Origin: Zobellia roscoffensis
Lineage (GTDB): Bacteria; Bacteroidota; Bacteroidia; Flavobacteriales; Flavobacteriaceae
Length of the DNA stretch: 64,000 nucleotides
Direction of reading: 5' to 3'
NCBI RefSeq assembly: GCF_015330165.1
Contig: NZ_JADDXT010000002.1
Location: forward strand, 2,879,646-2,943,645
Position 1 is the stretch's first letter. Every line of letters starts with the position of its first letter. This document shows positions 18,192 to 27,471 of the stretch, piece after piece. The translations under genes were made by a program, and so were the position numbers. Under the pieces are notes generated by a model. The model ran no database searches. It saw only the letters and a list, made by a program, of their open reading frames with translations, and was not told the DNA's origin.

Positions 18192-20930
18192 ATGGACCTT
18201 ACTTTATGTCGAAATTTACTTATTTACATGCAGCTGCCTGCACAACGAAAAATAATAGGTTTACTACATTATTCACTTAACCTAAAAGGAATTTTAGTTT
18301 TAGGTAGTAGTGAATCTCTAGGAGACTATTCTAGTGTTTTAAATGAGATTGACCGTAAGTGTAAAATTTATGAAAATATAAAGCGTGCTAAGGCTAGAGG
18401 ACTGGAACCATTGAATTATCCCGATGCTCAAAAAATAGCTTCTTTTAATAATTTGGCAAGTAGTAAATCGCGTACCGAGATCAAAATGGCTGATGTAATG
18501 AACGATACTGTTGCGGAAGAATTAGGTTTAGCAGGCGTATATATTGACGAAACCTATAATATTTTACACGCTATAGGAGAGTTCAGAAAGTTCGTAGATT
18601 TACCTGAAAGAGGTTTTAGTATCAATCTTCTTAAAATGTTGCCTCCTAGTGTTTCTATTTCATTGGCAGCGGCCGTTCGAAAAGCTTTTGATAAAAACGA
18701 AAAAGTATTACATAAGTCAATCACCCCAAGAGGAAGGGTGAAAGGTATACCCTTTGATCTTTTGGTGAACCCTTTTGAGATGAACAACATTAATCGTTCA
18801 AAAGGATGTTTACTGCTTTTTATTCCTAATAAAGAGCAGTTAGGTACTGCTAAATTGGTTACTTATACCAGTCATGCTGAAGCCACTGAAATGCGAATTG
18901 TTCAGCTAGAAGGGGAGTTAAGGGAATCTCGTGAAAGTTTAAATAACGTTGTTGAACAGGTAGAGACTAGTAATGAAGAATTACAGGCAACTAACGAGGA
19001 ACTTTTGGCGGCCAACGAGGAATTACAAAGTACCAATGAAGAGTTACAGAGTGTTAACGAGGAGTTACATACGGTAAATGCAGAAGTACAGCAGAAGAAT
19101 GAGGATCTCACATCAATGAACAGTGATATGGATAATCTTTTTAAAAGTACTGACATAGGTACTGTCTTTCTAGATACTGATATGCTTATTAGAAAGTTTA
19201 CCCCTTCAGTAAGTGATCATTTTAATCTACGTCCTACAGATATTGGTAGGCCAATAAGTCATTTTGCAAATAGTTTTGGAACGGGTTCAGGTACGCTTGA
19301 AAGGGTTCAACAAGTTCTGAATACGGGTAAGATGTTGTCTAGAGAGCTTCAGTCGCATAATGGTAAGTGGTTTTTAAAACGCATTACTCCTTATTTTAAC
19401 AATGATAATAGGATCAATGGTGCTGTTTTGAGTTTTGTTGATATTGATGAATTAAAGAAATCAGAAGCTTTGATTAAAAAGAGTAGAGAAGAATTTAAAC
19501 TACTCTATGATAATGCCCCGGACATGTTCGCGTCATTTGACCGAAAGGGAATTTTACTAAATTGTAATCTGCGAATGGTTAAGGATTTAGGGTATGAAGA
19601 TGCGTCAGAATTAATAGGTTTGTCCTTTATGGACTTGTATTCCAAAGATGAACAGGTAGATGGCAAGGAAAGGTTTAAACAGTTTAAAGAAACGGGTAAA
19701 TTAACCAATGCAATACGGAAATTTACTAAAAAGGATGGAACTGAAATTAATATAAGTGCAAATGCGCAAATGTTGTATAATGAAAATGGAGAAGAATTAT
19801 ATTCTATTTGTTCTTTTAGAGATGTATCTGACTTAGCATTGGCGGAAAAGAAATATCAAGATAAAAACAGGGCGTTTGAACAATTATTGGAAGGGACTAC
19901 GGCTGGTTTTTGGGATGCTAAAATTCAAGAAGGTACTGAGTACCTTAGTCCTAGTTACAAGGCTATGTTTGGGTATAAAGACCATGAGATAGCAAATACT
20001 ACAGAATCATGGAAGAAAATAATACACCCGGATGATCTAGGTTTTGTTCAAAATTTGTTTATTGAACATAAAGCTTCTAAAGGAGAAAAACCATTTATCT
20101 ACCAAGCCCGTTTTTACCACAAAAATGGTAGCATTGTATGGGTTCATTGTAATGCTAAAATCATTGAATGGGATGATGAAATAAAACCTATAAGGATTGT
20201 TGGGAGCCATGTAGATATAACACCGTTAAAGACTATTGAATTAGAATTGTACCGCAGTAATAGAGAATTAGAGCAATTCGCCTATGTTGCAAGTCATGAT
20301 TTACAGGAACCGCTCAATACAATTACATCTTTTGTAGGTCTCTTGGACGAAGAGTATGTGTCCGAACTTGATGATAACGCTCAAAGTTATATTCAATTTA
20401 TAATTGAGGCTTCGGCTAGAATGAGAAGTTTAGTTAAAAGTGTTTTAAGCTATTCAAAAATTGGAAAAAACCCGGAAATGAGCCTGGTAGATTGCAATAC
20501 TTTTATAAAAGACTTAAAAATAGACTTAAAGAAGCGAATTACAGAAACCGAAGCTAGAATTACGTGTAATAATCTTCCTAAAATAAATGGATATAGAACT
20601 GAATTGTATTCACTTTTCTTAAACCTTGTATCAAATGCCATTAAATTTAAAAGAAAAGGTCATTCTCCCCAAATAGATATAGCAGCAGAAGATTTAGATG
20701 TGTATTGGAAGTTTACGATAAGAGACAACGGTATAGGTATTTCTAAAAGCGATCAAGAACGGGTATTCAATATTTTTCAGCGCTTAAATAATGATGATAG
20801 TTATGCGGGTACTGGTATTGGACTTGCACAGTGTAAGAAAATAGTTGAATTGCATCAAGGAGAAATATGGATAGATAAAAGTTCTAAATCAGGCACGGAA
20901 TTTTGTTTTACACTTAAAAAATTATACTAA
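18192..20930 (+). CDS. CheR C-terminal part, coiled coil, PAS domains and histidine kinase (second half of split gene)
   Basis: A 912-residue reading frame continuing the CheB-CheR protein. Residues 1-65 complete the CheR fold (MDLTLCRNLLIYMQ). Residues about 235-310 form a coiled coil of repeated NEEL heptads (LQATNEELLAANEELQ), which is typical of this fusion family. PAS domains follow at about 312-420, 430-545 and 555-680. The kinase core has the phosphorylated His702 in ASHDLQEP, N-box NAIKF, DNGIGIS and GTGIGLAQC. The start given is the first ATG, but the frame is open upstream to about 18153, so natural translation may never start here. The receiver gene 19 bases downstream is the likely phosphotransfer partner. 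Confidence 0.85.
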   Translation: MDLTLCRNLLIYMQLPAQRKIIGLLHYSLNLKGILVLGSSESLGDYSSVLNEIDRKCKIYENIKRAKARGLEPLNYPDAQKIASFNNLASSKSRTEIKMADVMNDTVAEELGLAGVYIDETYNILHAIGEFRKFVDLPERGFSINLLKMLPPSVSISLAAAVRKAFDKNEKVLHKSITPRGRVKGIPFDLLVNPFEMNNINRSKGCLLLFIPNKEQLGTAKLVTYTSHAEATEMRIVQLEGELRESRESLNNVVEQVETSNEELQATNEELLAANEELQSTNEELQSVNEELHTVNAEVQQKNEDLTSMNSDMDNLFKSTDIGTVFLDTDMLIRKFTPSVSDHFNLRPTDIGRPISHFANSFGTGSGTLERVQQVLNTGKMLSRELQSHNGKWFLKRITPYFNNDNRINGAVLSFVDIDELKKSEALIKKSREEFKLLYDNAPDMFASFDRKGILLNCNLRMVKDLGYEDASELIGLSFMDLYSKDEQVDGKERFKQFKETGKLTNAIRKFTKKDGTEINISANAQMLYNENGEELYSICSFRDVSDLALAEKKYQDKNRAFEQLLEGTTAGFWDAKIQEGTEYLSPSYKAMFGYKDHEIANTTESWKKIIHPDDLGFVQNLFIEHKASKGEKPFIYQARFYHKNGSIVWVHCNAKIIEWDDEIKPIRIVGSHVDITPLKTIELELYRSNRELEQFAYVASHDLQEPLNTITSFVGLLDEEYVSELDDNAQSYIQFIIEASARMRSLVKSVLSYSKIGKNPEMSLVDCNTFIKDLKIDLKKRITETEARITCNNLPKINGYRTELYSLFLNLVSNAIKFKRKGHSPQIDIAAEDLDVYWKFTIRDNGIGISKSDQERVFNIFQRLNNDDSYAGTGIGLAQCKKIVELHQGEIWIDKSSKSGTEFCFTLKKLY

Positions 20931-20949
20931 TTAACTAAACCTTACCCCT

Positions 20950-21378
20950 ATGGACAAGAAGTTAAAATCAATTTTATTGTTAGACGATAATTTATCCACT
21001 AATTTTTTTCATAAGAAAATAATTGAAAAATCCAATGTTGCCGACTTAGTCCTGGAATTTAGAAGTGGAACGAATGCATTAAAATATTTAAGTCAAGAAG
21101 GGATTGAGCAACCTGAGCTTATTTTGGTTGATATTAATATGCCTGTTATGAACGCTTGGGTGTTTTTGGATAAATTTAGTAAGCTAAAAAATGACTCTAA
21201 AATAAAAACAACGATTATTCTACTTTCCACCTCGCTTAGTCCGGCAGATAAAGAAAGGGCAGATGCGATTCCACTCATAGAACATGTGCTGCTTAAGCCA
21301 TTAACAAAAGAGTCGATTTTAAAAGTAATAGAAAATATTATTGAAAAAAAAACCGATGAACGGTCAATTAAAATTTAG
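20950..21378 (+). CDS. Single-domain response regulator (CheY-like receiver)
   Basis: A 142-residue stand-alone receiver domain. The acidic pocket is LLDDN (residues 11-14), the phosphoacceptor is Asp61 in LVDINMPVM, followed by the conserved Thr/Ser of LLSTS and the Lys of LLKPL near the end. No output domain follows. It lies 19 bases after the hybrid kinase and 114 bases before another PAS kinase, so it likely receives phosphate from one or both. A role as a phosphate shuttle or protein-interaction switch is inferred. Confidence 0.93.
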   Translation: MDKKLKSILLLDDNLSTNFFHKKIIEKSNVADLVLEFRSGTNALKYLSQEGIEQPELILVDINMPVMNAWVFLDKFSKLKNDSKIKTTIILLSTSLSPADKERADAIPLIEHVLLKPLTKESILKVIENIIEKKTDERSIKI

Positions 21379-21492
21379 CAAACCACAAAAAAAAGATTTT
21401 TCACAACAGGATTTGGAACCTAGGCAACAAAATAGTTTTTAGCTACAATATTACGTTGAAATTTACTACATATGTAATTTAAAAACCTACTC

Positions 21493-23340
21493 ATGGCCAT
21501 TTCAAAATCTACTTTATCCGATTCAAATCCGCAAATTGATAACTATTTTTGGTTAAAGCAATTACCGTCAATTACAGCTTTGTTAGATAAGGATTTTAAT
21601 TTGGTAGGTGTATCTGATCAGTGGAAACGAAAACTCTTTTTTCAAGATTCAGAGATAATTGGTAAATCGATTTTTGAGATTTTTCCAAATATTTCGGAAG
21701 ATATGCAAGTTCAATTAAATATTGCTGTTGAAGGTTTAAAAGAAATTCAGGTACGTGATGAAATTAATCTCTTAGATGGTAGTATAAAGAAGATAGTTTG
21801 GCATCTTAGTGCTTGGAAAAATAGTTCATTAAACGTTGTAGGTGTAATGTTATCCGTGGAAGACATTACTATAATTAAAGAGCTAGAATTTAATCTTTTA
21901 AAAGCAAAAAAACGGTTAACTGAAAAAGGTGAAATAGCAAAAATTGGAAGTTGGGAATATGATGTAGAAAATGAACAGCTTACTTTATCTGATATAACCA
22001 AGAAAATATTTAAAATAAAGGAAGATTCTAAAATATCTATTAAAAATCTAATAGGTTTTTGTGGTCAAAAAGACACTGAAGATATTATTAAAAATTCACT
22101 TTACAACGCTATTGAAAAGGGCAGACCTTGGGAGGTAAGCCTTCCTATTGTTCTAGGAGGCAATAGCAATGTTGTAAAGACTATAGGGCGGCCTAAATTT
22201 AAAAACGGAAAATGTAAAAGAATTGTTGGGACCGTTCAAATATTAAGCAGAGATTTAGAAAACATAATTGAGTTGAAGGACTTAGAAACGGAGCATTTGG
22301 CATCTTGTTTTATCAATGCTCCTGGTGCTATGGCTGTAATTGAGTTCTCAACTGGAGATATTTTAGATACCAACGTGGAACTTAATGAGGCAATTGGCAT
22401 TGAGAGTCTACGTTTAGCAATTAAAAAAAATCTCAAAACCTTGCAAAAAAGCATTCTGAAAATAGGTTCATCAGGCCCTGCATCTAATAAAACGGATTTA
22501 TGTAGTACTAAATTATCTATTTTAGACACAAATGGGAAAAGAAAGACGTTTGGTTTAAAAGCAAGATTGCTTAATGACAAAACTCAATTTTTATGTTTAT
22601 TCGATGATATTACGGGGCAACTTTCTGAAACTTCTAACTTAAAAAAAGCCATCCAAAACAATGATTTACGTGTTGAGAAATTAGTAAATTTTACACATGT
22701 CATCTGCCATAATCTTAAAGGGCAAGCTATTAATTATGGTCTAATGCTTGATTACTTCGGAAATATCACTAATGAGAGTGAAAAATCACAAGCTTTGGAA
22801 GTTTTAAAATATAGCACAGAAAATTTGTCTGCAAATATCAATAATCTTAGAGAAATGGTAGGTATTCGTAAAGAAGTGAAAACCAAAAAAGAACGTTTAA
22901 TTATCAATGACTTTATTTTTAAGGCAGAACAAAATTTATCGGGTGAGCTCAAAGAATCTAAAACTAAAATATTCAATGAAATTTCTGATTCTCAGAAAAT
23001 CAAGGCATATCCTATGTTTTTAGAGAATTTAATGACCAATTGTATTTCCAATGCAATAAAATTCAGAAAACTAAATAAACCTTTAGTCATATCTATTTCT
23101 ACAGAAATAACAAAAGAATATACAGTGTTGTTTATTGAAGATAATGGTATTGGTATGGATTTAGAGAAAAAGGGGGAAAAACTATTTCAAATAGGTTCAT
23201 CTCTTGGTAATGATCAAGATTCAAGAGGAATGGGCCTTTATCTAGCAAAGTATCAAATGGATATGATGAATGGTAAAATTGAGGCAGAAAGTAAGTTAGG
23301 TGAGGGGTCTGTCTTTAAAATTTTCTTCCCGCATTGTTAA
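21493..23340 (+). CDS. PAS-domain sensor histidine kinase, cytoplasmic
   Basis: A 615-residue soluble kinase without transmembrane segments. PAS-like domains occupy about 20-130, 140-250 and 265-375. The dimerisation region has an atypical H-box, THVICHNLKG, with the putative phospho-His at 406, followed by a helix pair. The ATPase domain covers about 480-615: N-box NCISNAIKF, DNGIGMD, and G-box DSRGMGLYLAKYQ. Such HNLKG kinases are common in Flavobacteria and usually pair with single receivers. It is transcribed in the same direction as the receiver gene 114 bases upstream and ends at a bidirectional terminator. Confidence 0.9.
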   Translation: MAISKSTLSDSNPQIDNYFWLKQLPSITALLDKDFNLVGVSDQWKRKLFFQDSEIIGKSIFEIFPNISEDMQVQLNIAVEGLKEIQVRDEINLLDGSIKKIVWHLSAWKNSSLNVVGVMLSVEDITIIKELEFNLLKAKKRLTEKGEIAKIGSWEYDVENEQLTLSDITKKIFKIKEDSKISIKNLIGFCGQKDTEDIIKNSLYNAIEKGRPWEVSLPIVLGGNSNVVKTIGRPKFKNGKCKRIVGTVQILSRDLENIIELKDLETEHLASCFINAPGAMAVIEFSTGDILDTNVELNEAIGIESLRLAIKKNLKTLQKSILKIGSSGPASNKTDLCSTKLSILDTNGKRKTFGLKARLLNDKTQFLCLFDDITGQLSETSNLKKAIQNNDLRVEKLVNFTHVICHNLKGQAINYGLMLDYFGNITNESEKSQALEVLKYSTENLSANINNLREMVGIRKEVKTKKERLIINDFIFKAEQNLSGELKESKTKIFNEISDSQKIKAYPMFLENLMTNCISNAIKFRKLNKPLVISISTEITKEYTVLFIEDNGIGMDLEKKGEKLFQIGSSLGNDQDSRGMGLYLAKYQMDMMNGKIEAESKLGEGSVFKIFFPHC

Positions 23341-23457
23341 TGTTTATTCATGATAATTGTAACCACCTTAGTAAATTACTATTAAGTATAGCGTCCTAGA
23401 TTAGATAAGTTAGTTATATAAAGCAGCACTATTTCAGGACGGGACACATAAATAAAT

Positions 23458-23491
23458 AAAAACCTGCAAGATTTTAATCTTGCAGGTTTTT
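23458..23491. terminator. Bidirectional terminator between kinase and LysM genes
   Basis: A 14-bp inverted repeat (AAAAACCTGCAAGA and its complement, loop of about six bases) with A and T runs on either side serves the converging genes ending at 23340 and 23517. Confidence 0.88.
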
Positions 23492-23516
23492 TATTTCTAT
23501 CTGAATCTAGAATTCC

Positions 23517-23897
23517 TTATAAATTTGGAATAACCAAAACCTGATCCGGCTGAATGACATCTGGGTTACTTAATATTCCAGTGTTAGCAGCAAAAATTTG
23601 CTTGTATTTCATAGGGTCACCATAATATTCTTTGGCAATCTTGCTAAGGGACTCGCCACTTTTCACGGTGTGTCTATGATAGATTGAAGAATCTGTAACG
23701 GTAATATTCGCTTTAACGTCAGAAGGGCTTTCGCCACCTAACTGCTTAATTTTATCCCAAAGCAAGTTTTTTTCATATGGGGTTCCGGCTTCACCTTTAA
23801 TTTTTAGCACACCGTTTTCTTCGGAAACGTCTCCGTTTTTTATACCCAATTGTTCACCAAGATTTAAAACTTCTTGATATTTTGCTTTAACGCTCAT
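23517..23897 (-). CDS. BON-LysM protein, Kbp (YgaU)-like
   Basis: A 126-residue protein without a signal peptide. Residues 1-65 resemble a short BON domain (GVLKIKGEAGTPYEKNLLW), and residues 72-125 are a LysM domain (HTVKSGESLSKIAKEYYGD, then PDVIQPDQVLVIPNL). The same order is found in E. coli Kbp/YgaU, a cytoplasmic potassium-binding protein. The lack of an export signal fits a cytoplasmic role rather than peptidoglycan binding, although potassium binding here is inferred from domain order alone. It is a single-gene transcript. Confidence 0.82.
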   Translation of the reverse strand: MSVKAKYQEVLNLGEQLGIKNGDVSEENGVLKIKGEAGTPYEKNLLWDKIKQLGGESPSDVKANITVTDSSIYHRHTVKSGESLSKIAKEYYGDPMKYKQIFAANTGILSNPDVIQPDQVLVIPNL

Positions 23898-24010
23898 ACT
23901 TATACTTTTTAATGGTTAATATTCTTGACCCCAAGATAACGATAAAACCACTGTGTTACGTATAAAATGGAGTAAAAAAAGGGATTAAAAAGATTGCAAT
24001 TGTAAGAAGG

Positions 24011-24041
24011 TTGGAAAACTGGCAAAAAAGATGTATTTTTG
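24011..24041 (+). promoter_or_regulatory. Promoter of rpsA
   Basis: A -33 element TTGG at 24011-24014, a 19-base spacer and a -7 box TATTTTTG at 24034-24041 match the Bacteroidota housekeeping promoter. Transcription would start near 24048, giving a leader of about 113 bases. Confidence 0.78.
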
Positions 24042-24103
24042 CACTCCTTTTTTACAAATTCATCAAGAGCGAAAAGGAAAGATAAATTTTTACATATAAC
24101 TAC

Positions 24104-24141
24104 TTCTACGGTCATTGTTTAACTCTTGTAACATCGTAGAA
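24104..24141 (+). promoter_or_regulatory. Inverted repeat in the rpsA mRNA leader
   Basis: TTCTACG at 24104-24110 and CGTAGAA at 24135-24141 form a 7-bp stem with a 24-base loop, ending 19 bases before the rpsA ATG. It may be the site of S1 autoregulation, which is known for E. coli rpsA, but the structure is different and the role is a guess. Confidence 0.3.
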
Positions 24142-24160
24142 TACAAATTTAAGATCAGCA

Positions 24161-25993
24161 ATGGCTGAAGAAAAAACAACAGCTCAGGTAGAAGAAACTG
24201 CTGCCGAGGTAAAACAAGAAGTAAAAGAACAAGCTCCTAAGCAAGATCCAAAAGAATTTTTGGAAAACTTTAATTGGGAGAAGTACGAAGAAGGTATTGA
24301 AAGAGTAGATGACTCTAAATTAGAGGAATTCGAAAAATTAGTAGCTGAAAATTTCGTAGATACTGCCGATGAAGAGGTAGTAGAAGGTAAGGTAGTTTAT
24401 TTGACCGACCGTGAGGCGATCATAGACATCAATGCTAAATCTGAAGGTGTTATTTCTTTGAACGAATTCCGTTACAACCCTAACTTAAAAGTAGGTGATA
24501 AGGTTGAAGTTCTTATTGATATCCGTGAAGATAAGAGTGGTCAATTGGTTCTTTCTCACAGAAAGGCTAGAACCATTATGGCTTGGGATCGTGTAAATGC
24601 GGCCCATGATAAAGAAGAAATTGTTAGTGGTTTCGTTAAGTGTAGAACTAAAGGTGGTATGATTGTAGATGTTTTTGGCATCGAAGCTTTCTTGCCAGGT
24701 TCTCAAATTGATGTGAAGCCTATTCGTGATTACGATCAGTATGTTGGTAAAACAATGGAATTCAAAGTGGTTAAAATTAACCATGAATTCAAAAACGTTG
24801 TAGTATCTCACAAAGCGTTGATCGAAGCAGATATCGAAGAGCAGAAAAAAGAAATCATCAGCCAATTAGAAAAAGGACAGGTGTTAGAAGGTGTTGTGAA
24901 AAACATTACTTCTTACGGTGTGTTTGTTGATCTTGGTGGTGTTGATGGTTTAGTACACATTACGGATCTTTCTTGGAGCCGTATCAACCATCCGAACGAG
25001 GTTGTAGAATTGGATCAGAAAATCAACGTTGTTATACTTGATTTTGATGAAAACAAATCTAGAATCCAGTTGGGTATGAAGCAATTGGAGAAACATCCTT
25101 GGGATGCTTTGAGCGACGAAATCAAAATTGGAGACAAAGTAAAAGGTAAGGTAGTTGTAATCGCTGATTACGGTGCATTTATCGAAGTTGTTGAAGGTGT
25201 TGAAGGGTTGATCCACGTTTCTGAAATGTCTTGGTCTACGCACTTGCGTTCAGCTCAGGATTTCGTGAAAGTTGGTGATGAAGTAGAAGCTGTTGTGTTG
25301 ACATTGGATCGTGAAGATCGTAAAATGTCTCTTGGTATCAAGCAATTGACTCCAGACCCATGGACAGATATTACTACTAAATACCCAGTTGCTTCTAAGC
25401 ATTCAGGTATCGTAAGAAACTTTACCAACTTCGGTGTCTTTGTTGAGATGGAAGAAGGTATTGATGGTCTTATCTATATCTCTGATCTTTCTTGGACTAA
25501 GAAAATCAAGCACCCATCTGAGTTTGTTTCCGTAGGAGACAAAATGGAAGTTGAAGTGTTAGAGTTGGATGTTGAAGGTCGTAAGCTTAGCTTAGGTCAC
25601 AAACAGACTACTGAGAATCCTTGGGATAAGTATGAAGCTGAATTTGCTGTAGATACCGTTCATAAAGCTACTATTACCGATATCGTTGATAAAGGTGCCA
25701 CAATAGACTTTAACGAAGATATCACTGCTTTCATTCCGCAACGTCATTTAGAGAAAGAAGATGGTAAGAAATTAGGTAAAGGAGACGAAGCCGAATTTAA
25801 GATCATTGAATTCAATAAAGATTTCAAACGTGTTGTTGCAAGTCACACTGCTATTTTCCGTGAGGAAGAGCAGCGTAACGTTAAAGCAGCACAGAAGAAA
25901 GCTGCTGCATCTGCAGACGAGGCTAAACCTACATTAGGTGATGCTAACGAAGCGTTGCAAGCGTTGAAAGATAAAATGGAAGGTAAGGGTTAA
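24161..25993 (+). CDS. rpsA: 30S ribosomal protein S1
   Basis: A 610-residue ribosomal protein that binds mRNA and helps translation start. An acidic, Lys/Gln/Glu-rich tail of about 40 residues precedes six S1 RNA-binding domains, roughly at 75-140, 155-225, 240-310, 325-395, 410-482 and 500-570. Domains 3 to 5 carry the repeated pattern G-V-FVDLGGVDGLVHITDLSW. It is longer than E. coli S1 (557) mainly because of the N-terminal tail and a Lys/Ala-rich C-terminus. The upstream promoter is close to consensus, as expected for a highly expressed gene. Codon use is noticeably biased compared with neighbouring genes. Confidence 0.97.
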   Translation: MAEEKTTAQVEETAAEVKQEVKEQAPKQDPKEFLENFNWEKYEEGIERVDDSKLEEFEKLVAENFVDTADEEVVEGKVVYLTDREAIIDINAKSEGVISLNEFRYNPNLKVGDKVEVLIDIREDKSGQLVLSHRKARTIMAWDRVNAAHDKEEIVSGFVKCRTKGGMIVDVFGIEAFLPGSQIDVKPIRDYDQYVGKTMEFKVVKINHEFKNVVVSHKALIEADIEEQKKEIISQLEKGQVLEGVVKNITSYGVFVDLGGVDGLVHITDLSWSRINHPNEVVELDQKINVVILDFDENKSRIQLGMKQLEKHPWDALSDEIKIGDKVKGKVVVIADYGAFIEVVEGVEGLIHVSEMSWSTHLRSAQDFVKVGDEVEAVVLTLDREDRKMSLGIKQLTPDPWTDITTKYPVASKHSGIVRNFTNFGVFVEMEEGIDGLIYISDLSWTKKIKHPSEFVSVGDKMEVEVLELDVEGRKLSLGHKQTTENPWDKYEAEFAVDTVHKATITDIVDKGATIDFNEDITAFIPQRHLEKEDGKKLGKGDEAEFKIIEFNKDFKRVVASHTAIFREEEQRNVKAAQKKAAASADEAKPTLGDANEALQALKDKMEGKG

Positions 25994-26026
25994 GTCTAAT
26001 CATCTATTATAAACTTAAAAATCCCC

Positions 26027-26057
26027 ATAGCCTTTTGGTTATGAGGATTTTTTTTGG
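26027..26057. terminator. Terminator between rpsA and the converging lipoprotein gene
   Basis: AAATCCCCATA and TATGAGGATTT form a stem with one mismatch, flanked by A and T runs, so it may work in both directions. It is 34 bases after the rpsA stop. Confidence 0.75.
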
Positions 26058-26078
26058 TTTACAATCTGATTATGAATG

Positions 26079-27284
26079 TTATTTTTTATTAATAACAACT
26101 CTTTCGTTGGTGGTCACCACCTCTCCATTTTCTAATTCTACTTCAAGAACGAATCTTTCTCCATCTTCAACTTCGTCAGTTATCTGATATGTTATATATG
26201 TAGAAACACCTGGTTCAAAGTTATCTGAATTGATATTACAAGCAATTCTGCGATTGGTATCGTAATTTACTAAGTAGAGCTTACTTATTTTGCTGTTAGA
26301 AAAGTAGCGATTAAAAGCATCGTTATCTATGGTTGATGAGTTTCCAAGAATTTCTCCACTAAAGAATATTTTCTTTTTTACAACACGTACAGTAAACTCA
26401 TCGGTTGCTCCTGATTCAGATGTAACTGTGAAGGTTACATCGTTTGTGAAATCTATAGATTCATCTATACTGGGGCTAATAGTAGCACCCATCGGAAAAA
26501 AACTTGTACTTACACTTATATTGCTCAAGTCTTGGTTCTCTAAGGTGTAGTATATTAAATTACCGGTTGGTAGGCCTTCTCTATCGGATTCAGGAGCTTG
26601 CCTTGATGGTGATCCTCCAGTTTTAAACCCTGTCATATCTAAATAGAATTGTCCTAAAGTTTTACCTATGTTTAAAAATCTCACGGTATAAACAGTATTA
26701 GTCTCATCTATTATAGTTGAAATTGATTCAAGGGAAAGGTCTATAAAATCACTTTGCTTCGGTTCGGTTACAACTTCACCTATTGTAATAATTTCAATTT
26801 GGACAATTACGTTTTCTTGTAGCAAATATTCTTTTGAAACTTCAAAGATTACGGTTTTATTCTCTTCATCGATTTTCCCTACATACTTCCCTGTTTTAGT
26901 TTCGCCATCTAATTCTTGGGTGTATATTACATTGATTTCTTGTATTCCTTTTGCGAATACCGGTGTTATGGTGTATTCTACGCTAGAACCATCTTCTGCT
27001 GTAACTGTTATTTTTTCAGGTTCTTCTAGATTTATAGTGCCAAAAGGAAGGCTGAAATTAGCTTTGGTAGAAACTTCTATCCGTGGACTTAGGGAACTGG
27101 ATAAATCAGCAGAAGGAGGAACGTGAATAAGAATGTTGGTTCCCTGTATTTCAGTGGTAAGTCCGGAGATTTCAAAGCTGGTAATTTGTTTTTCAGAGGA
27201 TAGCGTTACGGCTTCTTCAGAGTCTGAGCAGGATGTCATTATTAAAATAAATAAGACACTCAATAATTGAATTCTTTTCACCAT
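26079..27284 (-). CDS. Exported lipoprotein with Ig-like DUF5018-type repeats
   Basis: A 401-residue lipoprotein: hydrophobic residues 5-16, lipobox IMTSC, lipidated Cys19, followed by acidic SDSEE, a feature often seen in Bacteroidota surface lipoproteins. Three Ig-like repeats are visible, each with the pattern of a short strand pair followed by VEYTITPV, VYTVRFLN or EFTVRVVKK, at about 30-110, 115-205 and 215-310. A final strand-rich domain covers 310-401. Such repeats occur in proteins of polysaccharide-use loci, but no susC/susD pair is near. Function unknown. Confidence 0.7.
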   Translation of the reverse strand: MVKRIQLLSVLFILIMTSCSDSEEAVTLSSEKQITSFEISGLTTEIQGTNILIHVPPSADLSSSLSPRIEVSTKANFSLPFGTINLEEPEKITVTAEDGSSVEYTITPVFAKGIQEINVIYTQELDGETKTGKYVGKIDEENKTVIFEVSKEYLLQENVIVQIEIITIGEVVTEPKQSDFIDLSLESISTIIDETNTVYTVRFLNIGKTLGQFYLDMTGFKTGGSPSRQAPESDREGLPTGNLIYYTLENQDLSNISVSTSFFPMGATISPSIDESIDFTNDVTFTVTSESGATDEFTVRVVKKKIFFSGEILGNSSTIDNDAFNRYFSNSKISKLYLVNYDTNRRIACNINSDNFEPGVSTYITYQITDEVEDGERFVLEVELENGEVVTTNERVVINKK

Positions 27285-27417
27285 TTTAGATTTGAGTTTT
27301 GTGAAAAGTAAAAACGTTTGCTCCTGTTGTTTATTGTAACTGACCGATTTAGCGAGTACACTGATCCTATGAAATTTTTATTACTTCCCAAGAAAACCAT
27401 ATACATTTAGGATGGCG

Positions 27418-27448
27418 CTTTTTTTCTAAGTAGAATTCCCTATTTTTG
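27418..27448 (+). promoter_or_regulatory. Probable promoter of the pyrR operon
   Basis: A -7 box TATTTTTG at 27441-27448 lies 19 bases after a T-rich -33 element (CTTT at 27418-27421). Transcription would start near 27455, only about 17 bases before the pyrR ATG, leaving no room for a PyrR-type attenuator. Confidence 0.5.
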
Positions 27449-27471
27449 TGAAGCTAAACCACTAAAGCAGT

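Larger units (their letters stand above)
16933..20930 (+). pseudogene. CheB-CheR-PAS-histidine kinase gene interrupted by a one-base frameshift
   Basis: The two adjacent reading frames are parts of one gene. After codon ATT at 18148 the frame reads on to a stop at 18169-18171, while the other frame is open from 18153 and encodes SQHNILKDPPFNKM just before the ATG at 18192, exactly the missing conserved CheR segment. One T is lacking (TTTT where TTTTT is expected). The intact protein would be about 1330 residues. It may be a true mutation, phase variation or a sequencing error; a canonical -1 slippery heptamer is not present. Confidence 0.8.

Noticed and set aside
24485..25243. Two minus-strand open frames (126 and 97 residues) inside rpsA
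   Set aside because: They oppose six clear S1 domains with strong codon bias; a shadow effect of biased codon use.
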